Shown one piece after another: positions 53,898-61,845 of a DNA stretch of 64,000 bases (position 1 is its first letter; the number at the start of each line of letters is the position of its first letter). This DNA comes from Pseudaeromonas sharmana (GTDB lineage Bacteria; Pseudomonadota; Gammaproteobacteria; Enterobacterales; Aeromonadaceae): NCBI RefSeq assembly GCF_042649925.1, contig NZ_JBHSAF010000001.1, positions 62,001-126,000 of the forward strand, written 5' to 3'. Made by a program: the position numbers and the translations under genes. The notes under the pieces were generated by a model. That model had not been told where the DNA came from. It was given only the letters and a program-made list of their open reading frames with translations, and searched no databases.

Positions 53898-54314
53898 TTA
53901 GCCCTTTTTCACCGTAACGGTGATCTTGTTGGCATCACGACGATCCAGCGTGAAGGTGTAGCTGCCGTCGGCGTCCGGCGTGAATTTCATGTCACTCCAC
54001 TGATAACCGGCCTTGACGACCACAGGCGTGTCCAGCGTGACTTTGGCGCTTGGGTCGAACTGGCCGTAGGTGGTGTCACCCTTCCACTTCTCATCGGCAA
54101 ATTTGAACTTGTAGGCACCGTGGCTGGCTTGCAGCGTGACCTTGGCCACCAGAACGCCGGCTTCGCTTTCGATCAGTTGGGCTTCCTTCGGCGCTTCCCA
54201 GTTGTTCATTTCGCCACGCAGGAACAGCGGACGGGTCGCGGCACTGTCATCGGCGGAGAAGGCGGAGAAACTGCACAGCAGCAGGCTGGCCAGCATTACG
54301 ATTTTTTTCAACAT
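53898..54314 (-). CDS. Small secreted carbohydrate-binding-module-like protein
   Basis: 138 residues with a signal peptide cut after AFS/A (about residue 20). The rest looks like one beta-sandwich: LFLRGEMNNWEA, GAYKFKFADEKW and TYTFTLDRRDANKITVTVKK. The pattern 'LRG..NNW...Y.FKFA.' resembles starch- and glycan-binding modules, and the C-terminal domain of the pullulanase in this window (LALRGSHSSWNFD..., NGFKVASDDGSW). It lies 119 bases after the chemoreceptor and 144 bases before GH53 copy 4, all leftward, so it may bind galactan or its fragments in the periplasm. Possibly a ligand carrier for the chemoreceptor (speculative). Confidence 0.65.
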   Translation of the reverse strand: MLKKIVMLASLLLCSFSAFSADDSAATRPLFLRGEMNNWEAPKEAQLIESEAGVLVAKVTLQASHGAYKFKFADEKWKGDTTYGQFDPSAKVTLDTPVVVKAGYQWSDMKFTPDADGSYTFTLDRRDANKITVTVKKG

Positions 54315-54433
54315 GTTGATTCTTCCTCTGAATAAGATGATGCAAACCGGCCTGCGAACCAGGCCTGGTGAGATGTCGCGAACAACGCCTCACCAGGCAC
54401 GGCCGGAGCGGGAAGCCCCCGCTCCACCGGGTG

Positions 54434-56455
54434 TTACAGGGTGAAACGGCGAACCAGTTCCCGTTGCGTGGTCGACAGCTGCTGCAGCTGATCGCTGGTA
54501 TCGGCGACCTGGTCGATCTCCTTGCGGTTTTGCTCGGCGATCTCGTTGATGGTGTTGAGATTGCGGGCGATTTCGGCACTGGTGCACTGCTGCTCTTCGG
54601 CGGCGGCGGCGATCTGGCTGCTCATGTCGGTCACCTCCTGCAGCGCCAGCGAGATGGCATCCATGGCCTGTTTGGCCTGCTCACTCTCGTTGGTGCAGGC
54701 ACTCATCGCCTGACCACTGACACGGATGGCGTCGACGGCGGCTCCGACGCTCTGCTGCAGGGCGTTGATCATGTTCTGGATCTCGGTGGTGGCGTCGGCG
54801 GTACGCCGTGCCAGGCTACGCACCTCGTCGGCGACGACGGCAAAGCCTCGGCCCTGCTCGCCGGCGCGGGCGGCTTCGATGGCCGCGTTCAGCGCCAGCA
54901 GGTTGGTCTGCTCGGCGATCTGGCTGATGACATCCAGGATGCCGCCGATATTGACGCTGAGACCATGCACCTTCTCGATCACCTGTTGCGAGGCGTTCAG
55001 TTCATTGGCCAGACGATTGATGCGCTGGATGTTGCTGTCGCTGATCTGCCGGCCGGCATACGCCTGTTCGGTGACGCGCACCACGGATGTCATGGACTGA
55101 TTGGCGGCTTTGGCGACATCCGCAACCGTGTGTTCCATCTCCACCATGGCGGTGGCGACGCTGGCTGTTTCCAGGCGTTGCTGCTCCAGTTGGCGGTTGG
55201 TTTGCTGCAGCGTAGTCTGATTGCGCTCGGCGACGACGCCCAGCTCGTTGGCGCTGTCGACGATCTGCTCCAGCATGTTGCGCATCTGGGTCGCCAGGGC
55301 ATTGATGCCGCGGGCGAGATGACCAAATTCATCAGACTTCTGATAGGCGATACGCTGCGTCATATCCCCCTCGGTCAGGCCTTGCAGTGCCGACAGTGTC
55401 AACTTCATCGGCTGGCGAATGGCGGCGATGACCCGCCACAACACGACGATCGCCAGCAGCAGTGACACGGCAAGGCCAATCACCAGTGCCAGCTTGAGTT
55501 GGGTCAGTACGCTGCCGGTCTGGGTGACGGATTGCTGCAGGCGATTGTCGATCACGGCATCGACATCGCTGAGCTCGGCGAGCACGGCATCGATGATACG
55601 GGCCGATTGCTCGCTCTGGTTGCGCAACTGCTGACTCTGTTCGGTCAGTTGCAGGTGGTGGGCCAGCAAGCCGTTGTCGGCAGTGGTCTCGTGCAGCAGG
55701 GTGTCGAGTTTTTTGCCGACCGTCGCCTCAAAATCGATGCTGCCACCGAAAGCACTCTCCTGCTCAGCCAGTGCCGCTGCCAGTTCCTTGCGCTGGGCCA
55801 GCACCTTGCTGGCGAGATGGCGGTTGGCTTGCAGGCGCTGACCTACCGTTTGCGGATCATGCTGATTCAGCGATTCCTGGGTATTGCTGACCAGCAGATC
55901 CAGATTGTCCATCAGCGAGCGGCTCAATCCGACGGTGTAGTGAGCGCCGAGGGTTGAAACCAGCATCGTCAGATCGGCGTTGAACTGTTTGCCGGTGGTG
56001 GTCAGGGTATTCTGTTTGAGCAAGGCGGCCTGCTGTTCCAGGTTGGCCGCGTAGTCCTTCACCAGTTGCTGCGCCTGTTGCCAGTAGATTTGCTGTTGTT
56101 CGCTCAGTGAGGCCAGCTTGTCACTGACGCCCTCGACGCTGCCTGCCGTGGTCTTCAACCGTTCTAGTTCGCTATCAAAGTGCTGCTGCCAGGTTTCCAG
56201 CTGGCTCATATCCCGCCGCACGGCTTGGGGTTCTTGCTGTGTCAGCAGGTTGCGCAGCTGTTTGTCTTCGGAGAACAGGATACGAGTGACGGCGCGGCTC
56301 TGCACCAGCGTCGGAGCGACCTCGCTGGAGAGGGTTTCCACCTGACCGCCCAAGCGCAAACCGGCTTGCCAGGCCATCAAGACGACCAGGATCAGCAGCA
56401 GTATGATGATGCCGAAACCGGCGGCGATACGCTGAATGATAGACATGCTTCTCAT
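54434..56455 (-). CDS. Methyl-accepting chemotaxis protein in the galactan locus
   Basis: A 673-residue chemoreceptor: membrane helix 1 at 10-29, a large all-helical periplasmic sensor of about 290 residues (30-319, size typical of helical bimodular sensors), helix 2 at 320-346, HAMP at 346-398, and the cytoplasmic signalling hairpin with the conserved tip ISQIAEQTNLLALNAAIEAA and AGEQGRGFAVVADEVRSLA (about 510-549). There is no C-terminal CheR-binding pentapeptide (ends RRFTL). AGGAAG lies 6 bases before the ATG. First gene of a unit with a carbohydrate-binding-like protein and GH53 copy 4, behind two GalR-like operators, so galactan-derived sugars are the likely signal. Confidence 0.92.
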   Translation of the reverse strand: MRSMSIIQRIAAGFGIIILLLILVVLMAWQAGLRLGGQVETLSSEVAPTLVQSRAVTRILFSEDKQLRNLLTQQEPQAVRRDMSQLETWQQHFDSELERLKTTAGSVEGVSDKLASLSEQQQIYWQQAQQLVKDYAANLEQQAALLKQNTLTTTGKQFNADLTMLVSTLGAHYTVGLSRSLMDNLDLLVSNTQESLNQHDPQTVGQRLQANRHLASKVLAQRKELAAALAEQESAFGGSIDFEATVGKKLDTLLHETTADNGLLAHHLQLTEQSQQLRNQSEQSARIIDAVLAELSDVDAVIDNRLQQSVTQTGSVLTQLKLALVIGLAVSLLLAIVVLWRVIAAIRQPMKLTLSALQGLTEGDMTQRIAYQKSDEFGHLARGINALATQMRNMLEQIVDSANELGVVAERNQTTLQQTNRQLEQQRLETASVATAMVEMEHTVADVAKAANQSMTSVVRVTEQAYAGRQISDSNIQRINRLANELNASQQVIEKVHGLSVNIGGILDVISQIAEQTNLLALNAAIEAARAGEQGRGFAVVADEVRSLARRTADATTEIQNMINALQQSVGAAVDAIRVSGQAMSACTNESEQAKQAMDAISLALQEVTDMSSQIAAAAEEQQCTSAEIARNLNTINEIAEQNRKEIDQVADTSDQLQQLSTTQRELVRRFTL

Positions 56456-56465
56456 AGGGTACTTC

Positions 56466-56481
56466 CTGTTATCGATTACAC
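56466..56481. promoter_or_regulatory. GalR-like site overlapping the chemoreceptor ribosome-binding site
   Basis: On the minus strand GTGTAATCGATAACAG shares its first 11 bases with the porin distal site and has two mismatches to the GalR consensus. It starts 10 bases from the start codon and overlaps the AGGAAG ribosome-binding site by two bases, an internal-operator position. Confidence 0.55.
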
Positions 56482-56596
56482 GCCGTGTATTGCCGCGGGC
56501 GTGTAGAGTGTTTGTTGATAACCTTATGTTTTACATATATAAAATTTTATTGTTATTTTTTGCTGCGCTAATGCTGAGCAGCGAAAATGGATTGTC

Positions 56597-56612
56597 GTGT
56601 AACCGTTTATAA
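56597..56612. promoter_or_regulatory. GalR operator upstream of the chemoreceptor
   Basis: GTGTAACCGTTTATAA matches the GalR consensus at 12 of 14 fixed positions. It lies about 140 bases upstream of the chemoreceptor start. Confidence 0.75.
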
Positions 56613-56730
56613 TTTTTGTGTAAATTACATCATCGCCGTGATGGAGAGGAGTAGTTCTGTACCAGCTTGCGATCCTGCTCTCATTCTGTTTGTCTGCTGG
56701 CGACAGCGGAGTTTAATGGGGGGGCTGCAA

Positions 56731-56756
56731 AGAAAAAGCCCTGCGCAAGGCAGGGC
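56731..56756 (-). terminator. Terminator of the malK-like gene
   Basis: GCCCTGC / GCAGGGC stem with a 5-base loop, 25 bases past the stop codon; on the minus strand it is followed by TTTTTCT. Confidence 0.88.
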
Positions 56757-56780
56757 CGAATAGGGGCGAACTGTGAGTGA

Positions 56781-57863
56781 TCAGGCGCTGATGCGGGTAC
56801 CATCCTCGTTAAAAATCAACGCGTTTTCAGGGTTGAAATGCACTGTGATGGTCTGGTACGGGTGGAAGGCATTGTCCCCTGGCAGCAACATCTTGAAACC
56901 ATCAACTCCTTCGCATTGACCGAACAGGTAGGTGCTGTTGCCCAGACGTTCCACCACTTCACAGTTGAAGGTCATGCACAGATCACCTTCGCCCGGAATG
57001 ATGTGTTCCGGACGCAGGCCTAGCGTGATGCTATCACCGGCTTTCAGCTCGGCGGTCACGGTAGCAATCTTCAGCATGCGGTGATCGGCCAGTTGCAGTG
57101 TCACGGCATTAGGCTGCCATTCGATCACCTTGGCAGGCAGGAAATTCATCTTCGGTGAGCCGATAAATCCGGCAACGAAGCGATTGACCGGCTTGTAATA
57201 CAGCTCCATCGGAGAACCAACCTGTTCCACCTTGCCGTAGTTCATGACCACAATCTTGTCGGCCAGCGTCATCGCTTCGACCTGGTCGTGGGTCACGTAG
57301 ATCATGGTGGTTTTCAGCTCCTGGTGCAGCTTGGCGATGTGCAGACGCATCTCGACGCGCAGCTCGGCATCGAGGTTGGATAGCGGTTCGTCAAACAGGA
57401 ACACCTTGGGATTGCGGACGATCGCCCGGCCGATGGCGACACGCTGGCGCTGGCCGCCAGACAATTGCTTCGGTTTGCGATCCAGCAAGTGTGAAAGCTG
57501 CAGTGTCTTGGCTACCATCTCGACCTGGTGCCGGATCTGATCTTTCGGCACGCCGTTGACCTTCAGGCCATAACCCATGTTCTCGGCGACGGTCATGTGC
57601 GGGTAGAGCGCATAGGACTGGAACACCATGGCAACGCCACGGTGGGCTGGCGCCACATCGTTGACTACGGTATCACCGATAGCGATTTCACCATCCGAGA
57701 TCTCTTCCAGACCGGCGATCATACGCAGCAGCGTGGACTTGCCACACCCGGACGGGCCAACGAAGACGGTGAATTCGCCGTCTGCAATATCCAGATTGAC
57801 GTTGTGCAGGGTGACGGTATTGCCGAAGCGCTTGATAACCTTGTTTAATTTGATGCTTGCCAT
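56781..57863 (-). CDS. ABC importer ATPase, MalK/MsmK type
   Basis: A 360-residue sugar-importer ATPase: Walker A GPSGCGKST, Q-loop VFQSYALYPHMTV, signature LSGGQRQRVAIGRAI, Walker B FLFDEPLSNLD, switch THDQVEAM, then an OB-fold regulatory domain (LGLRPEHI). The start at 57863 has AAGGAG 7 bases upstream; the frame from 57998 is not supported. Divergent from ganS with 485 bases and two GalR operators between; no permease of its own, so it should energise GanP/GanQ. The regulatory domain may also contact other partners as in E. coli MalK. Confidence 0.93.
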   Translation of the reverse strand: MASIKLNKVIKRFGNTVTLHNVNLDIADGEFTVFVGPSGCGKSTLLRMIAGLEEISDGEIAIGDTVVNDVAPAHRGVAMVFQSYALYPHMTVAENMGYGLKVNGVPKDQIRHQVEMVAKTLQLSHLLDRKPKQLSGGQRQRVAIGRAIVRNPKVFLFDEPLSNLDAELRVEMRLHIAKLHQELKTTMIYVTHDQVEAMTLADKIVVMNYGKVEQVGSPMELYYKPVNRFVAGFIGSPKMNFLPAKVIEWQPNAVTLQLADHRMLKIATVTAELKAGDSITLGLRPEHIIPGEGDLCMTFNCEVVERLGNSTYLFGQCEGVDGFKMLLPGDNAFHPYQTITVHFNPENALIFNEDGTRISA

Positions 57864-58010
57864 TGATAACTCCTTGATAATCAAACCATTACCCGCCACC
57901 ACAGTCACGAACTCCACGCCGGAGCAAAACAGGTGAGGCGGGTATGCACCCCAAGGCTGATACGCGAGGCGGCGCCTTGCTGCTGTTTGTGAGGCCACTA
58001 TAACAGCGCT

Positions 58011-58026
58011 GTGTAATCGCTTGCAC
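58011..58026. promoter_or_regulatory. GalR operator 1 in the malK-like/ganS region
   Basis: GTGTAATCGCTTGCAC matches the GalR consensus at 13 of 14 fixed positions. Confidence 0.82.
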
Positions 58027-58042
58027 TAACCCCTGCTATTTT

Positions 58043-58058
58043 TGTGCATAAGATCACA
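58043..58058. promoter_or_regulatory. CRP-like site in the malK-like/ganS region
   Basis: TGTGCATAAGATCACA matches TGTGA-N6-TCACA with a single mismatch and lies between the two GalR operators. Confidence 0.7.
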
Positions 58059-58115
58059 GCTCCCACATCTTCTGGTGGCAGATATAGCGCCATACCCGTA
58101 ACGTTACAGCATGTA

Positions 58116-58131
58116 GTGTAAACGCTATCCC
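58116..58131. promoter_or_regulatory. GalR operator 2 in the malK-like/ganS region
   Basis: GTGTAAACGCTATCCC matches the left half of the GalR consensus fully and the right half partly (11 of 14 fixed positions). Confidence 0.65.
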
Positions 58132-58348
58132 ATTTGTATCCAGCAGACGGTGTCTGAACGGGTGGTTGTCCAAGGGGGAAGCCGTTGCTCCTGGCAATTC
58201 CGAGCGCATTATGCGGCGGATTGGAGCACGACTGAGGGGGTTGTTTCAGTTGTTTACACTGGGTTTCACAGGGTAACGCAATCACTGATTGCCATAACAA
58301 GACAAAACAGGCTCCGGCCTGGCAACCAACAACACTGAAGGAGCAACA

Positions 58349-59581
58349 ATGAAGATCAAAACGCTGACCGCTGTTGTCATGATGTCTCTGGGAATGGGTC
58401 TCGCCGCTCAGGTTGCGCATGCCGCAGACGGTGAACTGCTGGTATGGGAAGACATCAAGAAGTCCAATGGCATTGCGGATGCGGTCAAAGCATTCGAAGC
58501 CAAGTACAACGTCAAGGTCAAGGTTCTGGAAAGTCCGTTTGCCCAGCAGATCGAGAAGCTGCGTCTGGATGGTCCGGCCGGTATCGGCCCGGACGTACTG
58601 GTGCTGCCGCATGACCAGGTCGGTACCGCTGTGGTTCAGGGTTTGATCTCCGAACTGAAGGTGGATGCGGCTTACCTGGACAGCTTCACCAAGCCGGCCG
58701 TGGACGCCCAGACCTATGAAGGCAAGCTGTACGGTATCCCGAAGGCAGTTGAAACCATCGTCATGGTCTACAACAAGGATCTGCTGCCGAAGGCGCCGGA
58801 GAAGTTTGATGATCTGTATGCCTTCTCCAAGGAACAGCGTGCTGCCGGCAAGTACGGCCTGCTGGCCAAGTTCGATGAAATCTATTACGCCTACGGCGTA
58901 CTGGCAGGCATGGGCGGTTACGTCTTCGGTCAGAACAGCAACGGCTCGCTGAACGTCAAGGACATCGGTCTGGCCAATGCCGGCGCCATCGATGCGGTCA
59001 ATTACATCAAGAAGTTCTACGCCGATGGCGTGTTCCCGAACGGCATCGTTGGCGACACAGGTGCCAATGCCATCGACTCGCTGTTCACCGAGAAGAAGGC
59101 CGCCGCTGTCATCACGGGCCCCTGGTCATTCCAGCCGTACAAGGATGCGGGCGTCAACTACGGTGTCGCACCGTTGCCGGTGCTGCCTAACGGCGAGCAC
59201 ATGCGCTCATTCCTCGGCGTGAAGGGCTACAGCGTTTCTACCTACTCCAAGAACAAGGAGCTGGCACAGAAATTCATCGAGTTCATCAACAGTGCCGATA
59301 ATGCCAAGGTGCGCTTCGAGAAGACAGGTGAAATTCCGCCAGTGAAGGCGCTGATCGATGATCCGTTGATCAAGAACGACGAGAAGTCCCGCGCGGTCGC
59401 CATTCAGGCCGGCTACGCCGTGCCGATGCCGAGCGTTCCGGAAATGCAGGAAGTCTGGTCTCCGGCCAACAGCGCACTGCAACTGGGCGTCACCGGCAAG
59501 CAGGACGTCAAGGCCGCGCTGGAAACGGCCGTGAAGAACATCAATATGCAAATCGAAACAAACCACGCCGCCAACGAATAA
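58349..59581 (+). CDS. ganS: Galacto-oligosaccharide-binding protein (MalE-like)
   Basis: 410 residues with a signal peptide cut after AHA (about 25). ELLVWEDIKKSNGIADAVKAFEAKYNVKVKV, GPAGIGPDVLVLPHDQVG, YGIPKAVETIVMVYNKDLLP and FLGVKGYSVSTYSKNKELAQKFIEFI are the usual family-1 (MalE-type) binding-protein landmarks. Being Gram-negative it is periplasmic rather than a lipoprotein. Neighbours GanP, GanQ, GanB and GH42 are arranged as in the Bacillus gan operon, which is why I name it GanS. AAGGAG precedes the ATG. Confidence 0.9.
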   Translation: MKIKTLTAVVMMSLGMGLAAQVAHAADGELLVWEDIKKSNGIADAVKAFEAKYNVKVKVLESPFAQQIEKLRLDGPAGIGPDVLVLPHDQVGTAVVQGLISELKVDAAYLDSFTKPAVDAQTYEGKLYGIPKAVETIVMVYNKDLLPKAPEKFDDLYAFSKEQRAAGKYGLLAKFDEIYYAYGVLAGMGGYVFGQNSNGSLNVKDIGLANAGAIDAVNYIKKFYADGVFPNGIVGDTGANAIDSLFTEKKAAAVITGPWSFQPYKDAGVNYGVAPLPVLPNGEHMRSFLGVKGYSVSTYSKNKELAQKFIEFINSADNAKVRFEKTGEIPPVKALIDDPLIKNDEKSRAVAIQAGYAVPMPSVPEMQEVWSPANSALQLGVTGKQDVKAALETAVKNINMQIETNHAANE

Positions 59582-59603
59582 TTGGCGTAGCGCGGTAGTG
59601 GAA

Positions 59604-59638
59604 AACATGGGTAGCCAGTCGTTTGAGTTACCCATGTT
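59604..59638 (+). other. Intercistronic hairpin between ganS and ganP
   Basis: A 10-bp perfect stem (AACATGGGTA / TACCCATGTT) with a 15-base loop in the 79-base gap. It lacks a T-run. In maltose-type operons such hairpins protect the binding-protein end of the mRNA so that it is made in excess over the permease; this is the likely role. Confidence 0.65.
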
Positions 59639-59660
59639 CTTTATGGATAGGAGGTGAATT

Positions 59661-60965
59661 GTGGTTGTCGATTCCAGCAGCGTATCTTCGGTCGGTGCAA
59701 AATCCCAGCATGCCAAGTTGGCTGCACTGTGTGCGCTGGTTCCCGGCCTGGGGCAGTGCTACAACAGGCAATGGGCCAAGGGCGCAGTGTTCTTTGTCCT
59801 GCTGGTCTGCTTTGTTAGCGTATTTCATGATTTCTTGCAGACGGGCTTCTGGGGCCTGTTTACGCTGGGCACCGAACTGCCGCGTGACAACTCCGTCTTC
59901 CTGCTGGCCAAGGGGATTATCAGTGCCTTGGTGGCCTGTTTCGGGGTAGGGGTTTATCTGCTGAGCATCCGTGATGCCTATGTCTGCGGCCAGCGCCGTG
60001 ATCAAGGTGAACAGCTGCATGGCATCCGCCGTCAGTACCAGATGCTGCTCAGTGAAGGCTTTCCATACCTGATGATCACGCCAGGATTCATCCTGCTGGT
60101 GTTCGTCGTGGTGTTTCCGATTCTGTTCGGTTTCTCCATTGCCTTTACCAATTACGACCTGTACCACACACCGCCGGCCAAGCTGGTGGATTGGGTCGGC
60201 ATGAAGAACTTCTTCAACATTTTCCGTCTTGATCTGTGGCGTACCACCTTCTTTGACGTGCTGCAGTGGACCGTGATCTGGACGCTGATCGCCACCACGC
60301 TGCAGTGTACTGTCGGTGTATTGCTGGCCATCCTGGTCAACCAGAAGGATCTGCGCTTCAAACCGCTGATGCGCACCATACTGATTCTGCCGTGGGCGGT
60401 CCCGGGTTTCGTGACCATTCTGGTGTTCGCCGGCATGTTCAACGAGACTTTCGGCGTCATCAACAACGGTATTCTGGCGGCGTTCGGCATCGAGCCGAAG
60501 CACTGGATGACGGATCCGTTCTGGACCAAGACCGCATTGATCCTGATGCAGACCTGGCTGGGTTTCCCGTTCGTGTTCGCGATGACCACCGGGGTACTGC
60601 AGGCAATTCCGGATGATCTGTATGAAGCGGCCACCATCGACGGCGCCAACGCCTGGCACAAGCTGACCACCATCACGCTGCCGCTGGTGCTCTACTCGAT
60701 TGCACCGATCATCATCACCCAGTACACGTTCAACTTTAACAACTTCAACATCATCTACCTGTTCAACAACGGTGGTCCGGCCGTCGCCGGGTCCAATGCC
60801 GGCGGGACCGATATCCTGGTCTCCTGGATTTACAAGCTGACGATGTCCTCTTCGCAATACGCGATCGCAGCCAGCATCACGATCCTGCTGTCGATCTTCG
60901 TCGTGGGTATCGCATTGTGGCAGTTCCGCGCCACCAACTCCTTCAAGCAAGACGACATGGTGTAA
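59661..60965 (+). CDS. ganP: Galacto-oligosaccharide ABC permease (MalF-like)
   Basis: 434 residues, GTG start with AGGAGGTGAA upstream. An extra N-terminal part with ALVPGLGQCYNRQWAKG and two to three helices precedes the six-helix permease core, as in Bacillus GanP/MalF-type proteins. The EAA loop is EAATIDGANAWHKLTTITLPLV. Pairs with GanQ (starting 12 bases later) in the inner membrane. Confidence 0.93.
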   Translation: MVVDSSSVSSVGAKSQHAKLAALCALVPGLGQCYNRQWAKGAVFFVLLVCFVSVFHDFLQTGFWGLFTLGTELPRDNSVFLLAKGIISALVACFGVGVYLLSIRDAYVCGQRRDQGEQLHGIRRQYQMLLSEGFPYLMITPGFILLVFVVVFPILFGFSIAFTNYDLYHTPPAKLVDWVGMKNFFNIFRLDLWRTTFFDVLQWTVIWTLIATTLQCTVGVLLAILVNQKDLRFKPLMRTILILPWAVPGFVTILVFAGMFNETFGVINNGILAAFGIEPKHWMTDPFWTKTALILMQTWLGFPFVFAMTTGVLQAIPDDLYEAATIDGANAWHKLTTITLPLVLYSIAPIIITQYTFNFNNFNIIYLFNNGGPAVAGSNAGGTDILVSWIYKLTMSSSQYAIAASITILLSIFVVGIALWQFRATNSFKQDDMV

Positions 60966-60977
60966 CGGGAGCGCGTC

Positions 60978-61826
60978 ATGAGTAAGCACAGTGTCAAAAA
61001 GAGTAATTTCATTCGTCTGAGCCTCTCCTACCTGCTGTTGGCAGCGGTGGCGGTGATCATCATCTACCCGCTGATCTGGACCATAGGGGCGTCGTTGAAC
61101 CCGGGCAACAGCCTGCTCAACACCTCGATCATTCCGGAGAACTTCTCGTTCCAGCACTACACCGAGTTGTTTGACGGCTCCATCGACTACAGCGCCTGGT
61201 ACTGGAACTCGATGAAAATCAGTTTCCTGACCATGATCCTGACGCTGGTGAGCGTCAGCTTCACCGCCTACTCGTTCTCCCGGTTCCGCTTCCGCGGCCG
61301 GCAGAATGGTCTGATGCTGTTCCTGTTGCTGCAGATGATTCCGCAGTTCTCCGCGCTGATCGCCATCTTCGTGCTGGCGCAGATGCTGGGTCTGGTCAAC
61401 AGCCATCTGGCACTGGTACTGGTCTATGTCGGCGGCATGATTCCGATGAATACCTACCTGATGAAGGGCTACCTGGACGCGATCCCCAAGGATCTCGATG
61501 AATCAGCGCGCATGGACGGTGCCGGTAACTTCCGCATCTTCATCGAAATCATCATGCCGCTGTCCAAGCCGATCATCGCCGTAGTCGCCCTGTTCTCGTT
61601 CACCGGCCCGCTGGGTGACTTCATTCTGGCCAGTACCATTTTGCGTACTCCGGACAAGTACACGTTGCCGATCGGACTGTACAACCTGGTTTCCCAGAAG
61701 ATGGGGGCCAGCTACACCACCTACGCGGCCGGCGCTGTGCTCATCGCCGTACCGGTTGCGATTCTCTACCTCTCCCTGCAGAAGTACTTCGTCTCCGGCC
61801 TGACGGCTGGCGGTACCAAGGGCTAA
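60978..61826 (+). CDS. ganQ: Galacto-oligosaccharide ABC permease (MalG-like)
   Basis: 282 residues, six helices, with the MalG-type EAA loop (DESARMDGAGNFRIFIEIIMPLSKP) and the C-terminal GLTAGGTKG end typical of MalG/GanQ. Inner-membrane partner of GanP. Confidence 0.94.
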   Translation: MSKHSVKKSNFIRLSLSYLLLAAVAVIIIYPLIWTIGASLNPGNSLLNTSIIPENFSFQHYTELFDGSIDYSAWYWNSMKISFLTMILTLVSVSFTAYSFSRFRFRGRQNGLMLFLLLQMIPQFSALIAIFVLAQMLGLVNSHLALVLVYVGGMIPMNTYLMKGYLDAIPKDLDESARMDGAGNFRIFIEIIMPLSKPIIAVVALFSFTGPLGDFILASTILRTPDKYTLPIGLYNLVSQKMGASYTTYAAGAVLIAVPVAILYLSLQKYFVSGLTAGGTKG

Positions 61827-61845
61827 CAACAACAGGAAGCGAAAC

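Larger units (their letters stand above)
56456..56728. other. Control region upstream of the chemoreceptor operon
   Basis: AT-rich region with two GalR-like sites (56466-56481 and 56597-56612) whose centres are 131 bases apart. Contains poly-T/A tracts at 56530-56570 that may ease bending. No gene. Confidence 0.7.
57864..58348. other. malK-like/ganS divergent control region (485 bases)
   Basis: Holds two GalR operators (58011-58026 and 58116-58131, centres 105 bases apart) and a strong CRP-like site between them (58043-58058). A further half-site TTTACAC lies at 58253-58259. No gene. Confidence 0.75.

Noticed and set aside
59628..61406. A 592-codon open frame on the minus strand opposite ganP/ganQ
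   Set aside because: Gln/His/Arg/Asp-rich antisense shadow of well-identified permease genes.
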